Position numbers and translations under genes: made by a program. Under the pieces are notes generated by a model that was not told the origin of the DNA, ran no database searches, and worked only from the letters and a program-made list of their open reading frames with translations. A stretch of DNA of 64,000 bases from Salinibacillus aidingensis (GTDB taxonomy: Bacteria; Bacillota; Bacilli; Bacillales; Alkalibacillaceae): assembly GCF_039522525.1 (NCBI RefSeq), contig NZ_BAAADO010000003.1:248001-312000 (forward strand), written 5' to 3'. This document shows positions 50,923 through 58,840 of the stretch, one piece after another (the first letter of the stretch is position 1; each line of letters starts with the position of its first letter).

Positions 50923-51657
50923 ATGATTCAACTTTATGACCCTAAAACCAATTTGATAACAGAGACAACGTATGATTACTTAGAAAAACTAACAGGACTC
51001 ACAAGAGGATCTTTGCAATCTGCCCGTTCAAGAGGCAGGAAAATTGGAACCATAGATTGCTATATTTTAAAACCCGATACAACCGTCCAGCAACGAAAGG
51101 AATGGTACTCAAAAATCAAATATCCGGATGAACATTGGCAAGAGATTGATGGCTCTGATGGTGAGTTCTTAATTTCAAATTATGGACGTTTTAAGAGGGT
51201 TTATAAGTATACCCATAAATGGCTGCTTCCTTTTCTTAAAAAGCGCCGGGGTTATCTCATGATTAAAGTTAAATTTAAAGGAAAGTACCAGGGTTATAAG
51301 ATTTCAAAATTAGTGGCTCATCACTATTTGGGTGATCCTAAGCCCGGACAAGTGCTCAGGCACAAAAACGGGATTAAAACTGATAACTTTGCCGGGAATT
51401 TAGAGTATGTATCCAACTGTGAACTAGGTGAAAAAACAGGATACTTATCCAAAAGCAAACCGGTCTTACAGTTGGACCCTGAGACGGGAAAAATCATTGG
51501 TGAGTACAGATCCGCACGTGAAGCCGGTAGGAAAACGTATATGTCTTATACAGCTGTGTTAGATGTTTGTAATGGCATGAGAGAAGCGACTGTTGATGGG
51601 TTTGTGTTTAAGTTTGCTGAAGAGTATGAGGCGTATTTGACAGAAAATACGAAGTAG
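50923..51657 (+). CDS. NUMOD4/HNH homing-type endonuclease
   Basis: A 244-aa protein. N-terminal DNA-binding part, NUMOD4 (WQEIDGSDGEFLISNYGRFK), HNH core (LVAHHYLGDPKPGQVLRHKN, then DNFAGNLEYVS) and a NUMOD1-like C-terminus (EYRSAREAGRKTYMSYTAVL). Free-standing homing endonucleases of this type are mobile in phages. It is inserted between small early genes. GGTGATATTTT precedes the ATG. Confidence 0.85.
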   Translation: MIQLYDPKTNLITETTYDYLEKLTGLTRGSLQSARSRGRKIGTIDCYILKPDTTVQQRKEWYSKIKYPDEHWQEIDGSDGEFLISNYGRFKRVYKYTHKWLLPFLKKRRGYLMIKVKFKGKYQGYKISKLVAHHYLGDPKPGQVLRHKNGIKTDNFAGNLEYVSNCELGEKTGYLSKSKPVLQLDPETGKIIGEYRSAREAGRKTYMSYTAVLDVCNGMREATVDGFVFKFAEEYEAYLTENTK

Positions 51658-51669
51658 CGAGGTGAAGAA

Positions 51670-51906
51670 ATGAAAAGGAAGTCGGAAATAGAGATAGAAC
51701 ATTTTTACTTTCCTTTTTGGTTTCTAGGCAGAAAAATAATCATCGCTTTTGTATGGGCTAAAAATAAGGGTGATTGGTGGTATAAAGGGGATGATGAATC
51801 AACAAGACGATTCTTTTGGATTGAAAGAAGTCGAAAAAGAGATATGACGCAGAACAATTTGTACTTCGGAAGATTAGCAATGTCTTTGATGGTAGGCAAT
51901 TCATAG
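51670..51906 (+). CDS. Hypothetical phage protein
   Basis: A 78-aa basic, aromatic-rich protein (HFYFPFWFLGRKIIIAFVWA). GAGGTGAAGAA ribosome site before the ATG. No family recognised. Confidence 0.55.
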   Translation: MKRKSEIEIEHFYFPFWFLGRKIIIAFVWAKNKGDWWYKGDDESTRRFFWIERSRKRDMTQNNLYFGRLAMSLMVGNS

Positions 51907-51962
51907 TCCGATTAAATTGCGCAACAGACCGAAAATGTGAAGTAGTTGAAAGGGTGATAAAT

Positions 51963-52280
51963 GTGTACTTAGATACTGTTGAATGTCCTTATTGTGAATA
52001 CGAAAATGATATGACAGAAGGAACTGTTGATTTACCTGATGATAATAAATTCGACCACGAATGCGAGAATTGCGAACGTGAATTTGAAGTGCATGTAGAG
52101 TTCAACCCTTCATACAGTAGCGGAAAAATTGAGTACGTTAATTGCGAAAAGTGCGGAAATGAAACAAGAGAACCAGCTAAAAGAGGAAAGATATTTCCTT
52201 TCCCTCAATCATTGGATGAAAACGTAGTGTGTAAACATTGTTTCTACAAAGGACACAATGAGGATTTTGAAAACGAGTAA
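51963..52280 (+). CDS. Cysteine-rich zinc-finger phage protein
   Basis: A 105-aa acidic protein with three Cys pairs (CPYCEYEN, CENCERE, CEKCGNE) and a fourth near the end (CKHC), so at least two zinc ribbons. GTG at 51963 is favoured by the AAAGGGTGAT site; GTG 51954 is possible. Function unknown. Confidence 0.65.
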   Translation: MYLDTVECPYCEYENDMTEGTVDLPDDNKFDHECENCEREFEVHVEFNPSYSSGKIEYVNCEKCGNETREPAKRGKIFPFPQSLDENVVCKHCFYKGHNEDFENE

Positions 52281-52316
52281 TGCACATTCTGAGGAAATAA
52301 TGAAAAAGGTGATGAT

Positions 52317-52562
52317 ATGGAACAGGTCGATATTTACGAATACTTTGGCTTTGAAAGTGATCCGTTATTTCAGCAGATTAAACACCTGGATAAAGGGAGT
52401 TTTATAGAATTTCAACAAGGGATTATTAGAAAAAATGAAATGGGGATTCTGGAGTTAGAAACTGAGGATATCCATGAAGCATCCAAAGATCCATTTAGGC
52501 TTTATGAAAAGATAACAGCAATCATGAATGAAGATAGCATCTATGATGATTCAAAAAAATAA
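52317..52562 (+). CDS. Hypothetical acidic phage protein
   Basis: An 81-aa acidic protein (MEQVDIYEYFGFESDPLFQQ). AAAGGTGAT site. Not recognised. Confidence 0.6.
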   Translation: MEQVDIYEYFGFESDPLFQQIKHLDKGSFIEFQQGIIRKNEMGILELETEDIHEASKDPFRLYEKITAIMNEDSIYDDSKK

Positions 52563-52626
52563 AAAAGCCGAAAGCGTGGCTCCCGACTTTACTCATCCTA
52601 TATCCATTATACAAGGGGGCCACACA

Positions 52627-52800
52627 ATGAACAAGGACAAGATGAAGGCTGAGATTAGTTTGAGTGAGAACGCTGTTTATCGTGTTGTGAACGGAAAATT
52701 GGATAAAGTAGATGTACCAGGTGAGGGGTTTGGAAAGCAAGTAATTACTTGGCAGAATGGTAAGCCTAGTCATTATGAGGTTTCATATACGAAAAAGTAA
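52627..52800 (+). CDS. Small hypothetical phage protein
   Basis: A 57-aa frame (core VYRVVNGKLDKVDVPGEGFG) with AAGGGGG upstream of the ATG at 52627. Not recognised. Confidence 0.6.
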   Translation: MNKDKMKAEISLSENAVYRVVNGKLDKVDVPGEGFGKQVITWQNGKPSHYEVSYTKK

Positions 52801-52814
52801 AAGGGGAATGGATA

Positions 52815-53165
52815 ATGAAACGGATTGAAAAACGGAAATCAAATATTGATGAGTTACTTGAATTGATAAGGGAAAATCCAGATTTAGAAATTGTTCCAAT
52901 GGTGGATACAGACATTATTGGTAGTGATGATTTTGCTTGGTGGGTTGCAAGCTGGGGTAGTGCAAGCATCGAAGAAATTTATAATCATGACGAAAGATGT
53001 TATGTCCGTTCAAAAGATGAGGACGAGGTCGGGGAATTGATTTTTGACAGATTAGAAATGAACAATCCTTCTTGGTCAGATTCTTACTTACAGGAACAAA
53101 CGGACAAAGAACTAGCTGAAGTAGAATGGGAAAAGGTTATTGCAGTTAGAATAAACTTACCTTAG
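52815..53165 (+). CDS. Hypothetical acidic phage protein
   Basis: A 116-aa acidic protein (LLELIRENPDLEIVPMVDTD; DFAWWVASWGSASIEEIYNH). It looks like a common phage hypothetical of Firmicutes. AAGGGGAA site. Confidence 0.65.
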   Translation: MKRIEKRKSNIDELLELIRENPDLEIVPMVDTDIIGSDDFAWWVASWGSASIEEIYNHDERCYVRSKDEDEVGELIFDRLEMNNPSWSDSYLQEQTDKELAEVEWEKVIAVRINLP

Positions 53166-53205
53166 GTGTTGTGTTAAACAAATTAAATAAGCTACTGGAA
53201 CAACC

Positions 53206-53250
53206 AGGGCACAGATTGAGCGTTCGCACGCTTGGTTTGTGTCCTTTTTT
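53206..53250 (+). terminator. Intrinsic terminator in the prophage early region
   Basis: Outer arms AGGGCACA and TGTGTCCT, inner AGCGT and ACGCT, followed by T6. It may divide the early operon from the late-regulator genes. Confidence 0.75.
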
Positions 53251-53265
53251 ATTGGAGGTGTCGAT

Positions 53266-53439
53266 ATGTTTTGGATGAGTTTATATATCTTTGTTGGAGC
53301 TGCAGTCGCTGTATTACAGGATGATCCAGAGTACATCTACGAGGACGACACTGAAGAGACCATATGCATGTTTAAGCTGCTGTTTATCACAATGATTTGG
53401 CCAGTATATCTACTTTGGAAGTTGGTGAAGAAGTTTTGA
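53266..53439 (+). CDS. Small two-helix membrane protein
   Basis: A 57-aa frame with two hydrophobic segments (WMSLYIFVGAAVAVL; LLFITMIWPVYLLW) flanking an acidic loop. GGAGGTG site; ATG at 53266. Unknown role. Confidence 0.65.
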   Translation: MFWMSLYIFVGAAVAVLQDDPEYIYEDDTEETICMFKLLFITMIWPVYLLWKLVKKF

Positions 53440-53579
53440 AAAATATCTATAGATGGAAAGTTAGTCCATACCGCAAGGACAGAAGGAGAGGACCTGTATC
53501 ACCTGTTAAACGAAGTGAATATGTTCAATCCTTATTTAAAGAAGCTGAGAGGTTTATAAAAGGGAAGGGGAATGATTGA
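53436..53579 (+). CDS. Small basic phage protein
   Basis: A 47-aa basic frame (KVSPYRKDRRRGPVSPVKRS). A TTG start at 53436 overlaps the previous stop (TTGA) and follows GGTGAAG. Not recognised. Confidence 0.55.
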   Translation: MKNIYRWKVSPYRKDRRRGPVSPVKRSEYVQSLFKEAERFIKGKGND

Positions 53580-54028
53580 TGCAGATCTCATTTAAATTAC
53601 CTGAAATTAACCGTGAAGATACCAAAAAGGCTGTGGAAGAGGCTCTAACAAAGTATCAAATGTTTTTGCTCATGGAACCAGAAGAGATATCGCCAAAAAT
53701 AACGGCATCGTTCACTTTAACGCCACCATCAAACACCAATGAATTCCACTCTAAGACAGAGGATTTAGCCGTGAAGAGACTTGATCAGGAGATTGCCAGA
53801 AAACGTTACCTGAATAAGATAAGGAAGGCCGTGAACCGGTTAGCATACAATGAACGGTCCGTTATCATTAAACGATATTTGGGAAGTGATGATGTGTTTG
53901 ATTATGAAGTTTATAATGAGTTGGGATTCAGCGAACGTAAGTATTATCGCTTAAAGTCCAGGGCTTTTTATAAGCTGGCATTCATTTTAAAAATCGAGGT
54001 GTATGAAGAGCAGGTGAAACCATCATGA
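53579..54028 (+). CDS. ArpU-family late transcriptional regulator
   Basis: A 149-aa protein whose C-terminal half resembles sigma-region-4-like regulators: LNKIRKAVNRLAYNERSVII, then YNELGFSERKYYRLKSRAFY. This is the ArpU/RinA-type position and pattern for control of packaging and lysis genes. It starts with a TGATG overlap and ends in an ATGA overlap with the recombinase. Confidence 0.82.
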   Translation: MQISFKLPEINREDTKKAVEEALTKYQMFLLMEPEEISPKITASFTLTPPSNTNEFHSKTEDLAVKRLDQEIARKRYLNKIRKAVNRLAYNERSVIIKRYLGSDDVFDYEVYNELGFSERKYYRLKSRAFYKLAFILKIEVYEEQVKPS

Positions 54029-54567
54029 ATTTTGTCCAACCTATAAGAGATCCTGAAGTTATAAGGGCAATCAAACAATACTTAAAGGATAAGAGTGAAC
54101 GTAACTACATGCTTTTCCTAGTGGGGATAAATAGTGGACTTAGAATTTCAGATATCCTGCCTTTACGTGTTAGTGATGTGAAAAGGCCATACTTTAGTTT
54201 GCGAGAAAAGAAGACTAGAAAGCAAAAACGAATTGACATGCCTCCTTCACTTAGGAAAGAGTTAAAAGCTTATGTAGAAGGAAAGGAAGACTTTGAGTAC
54301 CTCTTTAAAAGCAGAAAGGGTATTAATAAGCCAATTGGTCGGAGCATGGCTTACAAGATATTAAGAGATGCTGCAGAGTATGTTAGTCTTGATGAAATTG
54401 GTACTCATACATTAAGAAAAACCTTTGGATACCACTTTTATAGACAAACAAAGGACGTTGCTATGCTCCAGGAGATATTCAATCATTCCAGCCCTTCCAT
54501 TACCTTAAAATATATTGGGATTAACCAGGACAATTTAGATAAGGCCATGAAGGAATTTAAGATATGA
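54025..54567 (+). CDS. Tyrosine recombinase, catalytic domain only
   Basis: A 180-aa protein made of the catalytic domain: Arg in NSGLRISDILPL, Lys in the KKTRKQKRI hairpin, HTLRKTFG, the H/W-position NHSS, and Tyr in LKYIGI. It lacks the N-terminal core-binding domain of classic integrases, and integration is already explained by the serine recombinase. It probably works on phage DNA during replication or dimer resolution. Translationally coupled to the ArpU-type gene. Confidence 0.87.
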   Translation: MNFVQPIRDPEVIRAIKQYLKDKSERNYMLFLVGINSGLRISDILPLRVSDVKRPYFSLREKKTRKQKRIDMPPSLRKELKAYVEGKEDFEYLFKSRKGINKPIGRSMAYKILRDAAEYVSLDEIGTHTLRKTFGYHFYRQTKDVAMLQEIFNHSSPSITLKYIGINQDNLDKAMKEFKI

Positions 54568-54595
54568 GCTCATCATTCATTAGATGAGCTCTTTT
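54566..54595 (+). terminator. Intrinsic terminator after the recombinase gene
   Basis: GAGCTCATC and GATGAGCTC arms with TTTTA. It ends the early operon and marks the left border of the cargo block. Confidence 0.85.
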
Positions 54596-54777
54596 ATTTT
54601 GACTTTTTTCGCTATGAATCTACCAATTTATCCCTTTATCTTGTACAATGAAACATAATAAGAAGGTGTGTCATTCATTTTAGGGGATTTAATTCAAGTT
54701 AAGAATATCAAGGGGTTTGAGCGTTGGCTGAATGTAACACTTTATAAGATATGGGTAATTGATAGGGGGAATAAAAA

Positions 54778-55647
54778 ATGGATAGCAGACCTAAAGTTTT
54801 TTTATCACATTCAAAAAAAGACAAAAAGATTATTGAGAAAATAGCTAATGATTTAAGAAAATATAAAATTGATTGTTGGTTTGATGATTGGGAGATCAAT
54901 CCAGGAGAATCTTTACGTAAGAAAATATTTGAAGATGGTATTCCTTCATGTGATTTGTTTTTTGTTTATTTAACAGACAACTCAATTGATTCAAGTTGGG
55001 TTAAAAGAGAATTAGACGCTTCATTTATTGAACAAAGTAGAAATAAAGGTTTTAATATTGTTACATTTGTAGACAAGGAGGAAACGAGAAAAAATGTTCC
55101 ATTAGATATTGCTAGTTTGCACTTAGCTATAATTAATGATGAAGAGTATGTGGATGGTTTATTAAAACTTGTATCAAGTGCATATCAATATAAAGTTAAT
55201 TCAGTGATACATAAAAAAGATTTAGCTTACGAAAACCAAATTCTTGAGCTTAAAAATGAAATAAACAATTTTAAATTTCATTTGCAAAATTTAAATAATA
55301 GTAATGAAACCTTCGACAAAGTACAAACAATTCTAGATGTGGAAACTGCAAACATTGAGGGGAATTTTGAATCAATTAATAAATTATTAAAAATTCTCTA
55401 CCCTTCACTCACATCTGGTTTAACTAGTATTGGCATTACAAACATATTAATTCAAAAATTAGATTTATTTGGCTTTATTGAAGATTATCCAGAAAGACGG
55501 GAAGCAGTGGATGAACTTATTACGCCTTTGGTTTTACATTCCATAATTGACGTTGAACGTCAAACAGAACAGTTAAGTACTATGTATTATTTATCGGAAT
55601 TTGGGGTTAAATATGTGAAGCACATGAATGATAATGGGTTATGGTGA
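54778..55647 (+). CDS. TIR-domain protein (probable NAD-consuming or signalling effector)
   Basis: A 289-aa protein. The TIR domain covers about residues 4-135: KVFLSHSKKDK (first strand), WFDDWEINPGES (BB-loop region) and the SSWVKRE motif whose Glu78 fits the catalytic glutamate of NAD-cleaving TIRs. A coiled-coil stretch (about 145-185) and a helical C-terminal domain follow. Very AT-rich with its own start region, in the prophage cargo block next to the Kiwa-like genes. Likely anti-phage; the trigger is unknown. Confidence 0.82.
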   Translation: MDSRPKVFLSHSKKDKKIIEKIANDLRKYKIDCWFDDWEINPGESLRKKIFEDGIPSCDLFFVYLTDNSIDSSWVKRELDASFIEQSRNKGFNIVTFVDKEETRKNVPLDIASLHLAIINDEEYVDGLLKLVSSAYQYKVNSVIHKKDLAYENQILELKNEINNFKFHLQNLNNSNETFDKVQTILDVETANIEGNFESINKLLKILYPSLTSGLTSIGITNILIQKLDLFGFIEDYPERREAVDELITPLVLHSIIDVERQTEQLSTMYYLSEFGVKYVKHMNDNGLW

Positions 55648-55740
55648 GAATAATTAATGGCAGACTTTTGGCAGAAAAAAGGCAAGTAAAACACACCAAA
55701 ACCGTGTTATGATGTTAGTGAGTTAAAATAATGAGTTCAT

Positions 55741-55778
55741 CGGCCACTTATCCATAGGATGGGTGGTCCTTTTTTTTA
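55741..55778 (+). terminator. Terminator-like hairpin, twin 1
   Basis: GGCCAC ... GTGGTCC arms around TTATCCATAGGAT and followed by T8. It resembles the hairpin at 56185-56219 in loop sequence and size. Confidence 0.75.
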
Positions 55779-55866
55779 ATTGCTTACTAGATACTCGGCG
55801 CTGTTGGCTGGGTGGTTATTGTGATATATTAGGTGTAAGAATAACAAACGGCGGAGGTGAGTCTGA

Positions 55867-56067
55867 ATTTCTACTGAAACTTTTATTTGGGGTAGTTTAT
55901 TTCAGATGGGTGCATTATTATTTGTTATTGTAGCAGGGAGAGAAAACATTTTTATTCCATACGAACATCAAGGTAAAACCAAATTAAAGGTTAACAAAGG
56001 TGCTCTGATTGGACACATTATCATGTATTTTGTTGTATTTGGCGGGGTATATTTTTATTTATTTTAA
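55867..56067 (+). CDS. Small two-helix membrane protein with apparent ATT start
   Basis: A 66-aa frame: STETFIWGSLFQMGALLFVI, a charged loop (GRENIFIPYEHQGKTKLKV) and a second helix (GHIIMYFVVFGGVYFYLF). GGAGGTG lies 7 nt before ATT at 55867; the first ATG (55906) has no ribosome site and would cut the first helix. It lies between the twin hairpins, in a ~800-nt gap between the TIR and kwaB-like genes. Could be a membrane toxin or defence accessory; unproven. Confidence 0.5.
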   Translation: MSTETFIWGSLFQMGALLFVIVAGRENIFIPYEHQGKTKLKVNKGALIGHIIMYFVVFGGVYFYLF

Positions 56068-56184
56068 ACATGTCATTTTTTAAGTCGTGTTACCATGCTA
56101 TTATGTGTTAAAATATTTGAGTTTAGTAGTTCTATTTCTATTTTTGATGGTGTTGAGAGCCAGACATGAGAATCCTCCTTAAGA

Positions 56185-56219
56185 GAATCACTTATCCACA
56201 GGGTAGGTGGTTCTTTTTT
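56185..56219 (+). terminator. Terminator-like hairpin, twin 2
   Basis: GAATCAC ... GTGGTTC arms around TTATCCACAGGGTAG, then T6. The stretch from here to 56454 holds no other gene. Confidence 0.7.
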
Positions 56220-56454
56220 ATGGTCAAGTTTTTGATACGATATTCTTAGAGCCCAGCCAGTTTCAAAAGTATAGAGGAGGAGTGTGTTGGGGATTAATTA
56301 TGGATTAAGTTAATTAACATTATAATTATTATTAGTGAATATAAAGTAGGAGTTATCCGAATAAATTACATTTTGAATTTTTAATGTTTAGAAGGAAATA
56401 TTCTCCTTTTGTCGAATGTTGTAAAATGAGAAGTCGACAGAGGAGGAATTAGTA

Positions 56455-57480
56455 ATGGACATAAACAACGATAATCATATTGTGAAAAAACTAATTGCTT
56501 TAAAAGAAGAGGATTATGAAAGAGTTGCAGTTTCGGCATATTTTGTTTGTAAAGATAATAAGAAAAATGATTATTACTTTTCAAAATCAGTAGAGTTGGA
56601 TGACTCAATCACAAATTTCTTAAAAGAACATATTATTAAGAAAATAAGTGAATTTATGGATGCTGAAAATAACTTCGCAGTTCAAAATTATAATCAAGAA
56701 TTTAAATTAACTGGATATATTGGAAGGTTCAATACTAAATCTTACTCTCATAGTAATAAGGCAGTAACAAATTTTGAATTACTTAGAAAAGCGTTAATTG
56801 ATGATGAATTGGAAAAAATACAGATATCAAATTTCCAAATAATCACTTTAACATTAGAAGATGAACAAGTTAGTTTTTGCTTTTATAGAAGTGTGAAAAA
56901 ACAAGCAAAAACTAAAAAGATAGCAATATGGTCATCCGAGGAGTTTAAAGCTGTTAGCAAAGATTTAGTAGAATTTGGTGGTAATTTTTCATTTTTTATG
57001 GATGATAAAAATATTTATATAGTAGATCCGAGACATTTTGAATGGGCTTTTGATTATAAAGATCATATAACAGAAAAAAGCAGAATTAATATGGAAAGAT
57101 TAACTTCAATGAGCTTCTTTTCTGATGACACAACAAAAGAAGCATTTAGGAATGCATCAAATCATCATCTACTAGTAAGAGGTATTGCTAGTATGGATGA
57201 AAACATTATTAGTGAAGTTGAAGAGCATTTTAATGATAGAGTAGATGAATTAAAAAAAATTCGAGATAAAAGGGAAAACATTAAAGATGAAGATAAATTA
57301 AAAAGATTTAAAAGTGAAATTGGTGAACTTGATGATTTGATTAATTATATTGACTTTGATAATAAAAAGGTCATTTTTAAAGAAAATGATAACCCAACAC
57401 CATTGTTACATTTTTTTCAAGACAAAATAGTAGAATCTTTTTTAACTAAAAGAATAAAAGTCGCAATGAGTTTGGGTTAA
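56455..57480 (+). CDS. kwaB: KwaB-like DUF4868 protein (Kiwa anti-phage system)
   Basis: A 341-aa cytoplasmic protein. The middle (NIYIVDPRHFEWAFDYKDHI, about residues 182-201) and the later HHLLVRGIASM segment fit the DUF4868 pattern of KwaB, the Kiwa component that acts on phage DNA replication and transcription; KwaB proteins are about 310-330 aa. Strong GAGGAGG site. It is followed after 19 nt by a four-helix membrane protein, the expected KwaA partner. Assignment is by pattern and pairing; a profile search is needed to be certain. Confidence 0.65.
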   Translation: MDINNDNHIVKKLIALKEEDYERVAVSAYFVCKDNKKNDYYFSKSVELDDSITNFLKEHIIKKISEFMDAENNFAVQNYNQEFKLTGYIGRFNTKSYSHSNKAVTNFELLRKALIDDELEKIQISNFQIITLTLEDEQVSFCFYRSVKKQAKTKKIAIWSSEEFKAVSKDLVEFGGNFSFFMDDKNIYIVDPRHFEWAFDYKDHITEKSRINMERLTSMSFFSDDTTKEAFRNASNHHLLVRGIASMDENIISEVEEHFNDRVDELKKIRDKRENIKDEDKLKRFKSEIGELDDLINYIDFDNKKVIFKENDNPTPLLHFFQDKIVESFLTKRIKVAMSLG

Positions 57481-57499
57481 ATAGAAAAGAGGGAGATAC

Positions 57500-58105
57500 A
57501 TGTGGGGTAAACGAGCCCAAGGTATCCTATGGTTTGTATCTTATACACCTGTATTTATGATAGCTATTTACAGGTATTACTTCGAAGACATCGTTAAAGG
57601 AAAAAATCTTTGGAATTATAATATTCCAGAAAATTTATTGCATGTATTCTTTATTTTAATTTTATTATTCTTTTCTATTGGCATATATTATTTCATCCCA
57701 AAGTTGATGTTTCGTAACATTGAAAGAAAGATTTCGAACTATGATAAAGGGAAAGATATATATATTAAAGAATTTAAAAAACCAAGTTTAAATGATTATA
57801 CTTTCTTCTTATTAACCTTAATCTTACCTTTAATTACAGTGGATTTTAAATCTATAGTGAGTCTGACTATATGTATTGCAGTAATCTTATTTATAATCTT
57901 ACTATTAACTAAAATTGATTATATTATTGCGTGTCCTATATTTTTCGTCTCTAAATATAAGGTTTTTAATGTTAGTTTTGTGTTCATTACAGATAAAGAA
58001 GAAAAATATAAAACCAAAGGATTCGTAATTACGAAACATGATGATTTGTACAACAAAAAATTTAAAATTGTAAAGCTTATAAAAAATGTATACTACTTGA
58101 AGTAA
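57500..58105 (+). CDS. kwaA: KwaA-like four-helix membrane protein (Kiwa system)
   Basis: A 201-aa membrane protein with four hydrophobic segments (about 8-27, 46-70, 96-115, 119-140) and a basic soluble C-terminus (ITDKEEKYKTKGFVITKHDD). The N-terminal FVSYTPVFMIAIYRYYFE and the post-helix-4 ACPIFFVSKYKVFNV resemble KwaA. In known systems kwaA usually precedes kwaB; here it follows. Same transcript as kwaB, closed by a terminator. Confidence 0.6.
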   Translation: MWGKRAQGILWFVSYTPVFMIAIYRYYFEDIVKGKNLWNYNIPENLLHVFFILILLFFSIGIYYFIPKLMFRNIERKISNYDKGKDIYIKEFKKPSLNDYTFFLLTLILPLITVDFKSIVSLTICIAVILFIILLLTKIDYIIACPIFFVSKYKVFNVSFVFITDKEEKYKTKGFVITKHDDLYNKKFKIVKLIKNVYYLK

Positions 58106-58106
58106 A

Positions 58107-58131
58107 GACATCTCAAAAGAGGTGTTTTTTT
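58107..58131 (+). terminator. Intrinsic terminator after the Kiwa-like pair
   Basis: ACATCTC and GAGGTGT arms with T7, just after the kwaA-like stop. Confidence 0.82.
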
Positions 58132-58160
58132 ATATACAAAATTTTCAGGAGTGTAATAAA

Positions 58161-58304
58161 ATGAAAAATTTAAAATGGTATCTAAAACAGCTGTTACCAT
58201 TAACCTATCGCACCCAATATGAATCCGGTGGGGAAAAATATTTCACAGTTTGGAAGATGTGGCTTGGCAAGATCTATGTTGATAGTGTTGTAGTGAAGGA
58301 ATAA
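58161..58304 (+). CDS. Small hypothetical phage protein
   Basis: A 47-aa basic frame (MKNLKWYLKQLLPLTYRTQY ... FTVWKMWLGK). AGGAG lies 9 nt before the ATG. Similar small proteins are common just before phage HNH genes. Function unknown. Confidence 0.6.
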   Translation: MKNLKWYLKQLLPLTYRTQYESGGEKYFTVWKMWLGKIYVDSVVVKE

Positions 58305-58378
58305 TAAATTTAAAGGACTGGTAATGGACCATTGATAGAACGAATAGGGGCAAGCAAACTTTAAGTTGGTGATTAACC

Positions 58379-58702
58379 ATGCAGCAATACCAAACAAAAG
58401 AACAACAGATGAAGTTTTATAAGAGTAAAGCCTGGCGACAGCTGAGGCTTTTTGTTTTGGAAAGAGATAATTACGAGTGCCAGGAATGCAAACGTAATGG
58501 ATATGTAAAGCTTGCTGATAATGATAAACATAAGTCATTGGATGTGGATCACATTAAGGAGCTGGTTGATTATCCGGATCTTGCAATGGATCCCGATAAT
58601 TTAGAGACACTTTGTATCAAGTGTCATAATCGCAAGCATGGCAGGTACTTAAAAGGGTTTGAGCGAAAACCGAATAAGTGGGAGCATGATGAAAGGTGGT
58701 AG
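58379..58702 (+). CDS. HNH endonuclease next to terminase
   Basis: A 107-aa HNH nuclease: CQECKR zinc pair, catalytic DVDHIKELVDYPDL, then NLETLCIKCHNRKH. In cos-type HK97-like phages such a protein acts with the terminase in cutting genome ends. It lies upstream of terS with the cos candidate between them. Confidence 0.92.
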   Translation: MQQYQTKEQQMKFYKSKAWRQLRLFVLERDNYECQECKRNGYVKLADNDKHKSLDVDHIKELVDYPDLAMDPDNLETLCIKCHNRKHGRYLKGFERKPNKWEHDERW

Positions 58703-58705
58703 AAG

Positions 58706-58840
58706 ATGAATATTATAAATGTTTGCAAAGACTGTGGTGAGTTGGCAGAGGTGAACGAGGAAAAGAGTAATGAAAACTGGATAGTATATGACACTGAATG
58801 CAAACACTGCGGCGGTAAAGTTGAAATGAAATTTAAATAG
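58706..58840 (+). CDS. Small zinc-ribbon protein
   Basis: A 44-aa frame with two CxxC pairs (VCKDCGE and ECKHCGG). AAAGGTGGT site. Not listed families recognised; likely phage. Confidence 0.65.
   Translation: MNIINVCKDCGELAEVNEEKSNENWIVYDTECKHCGGKVEMKFK

Noticed and set aside
54667..54840. GTG frame upstream of and into the TIR gene
   Set aside because: GAAGGTG precedes it, but the C-terminal part only reads the TIR gene out of frame, and the TIR start has its own GGGGG site. A decayed remnant in the first ~35 codons cannot be excluded.
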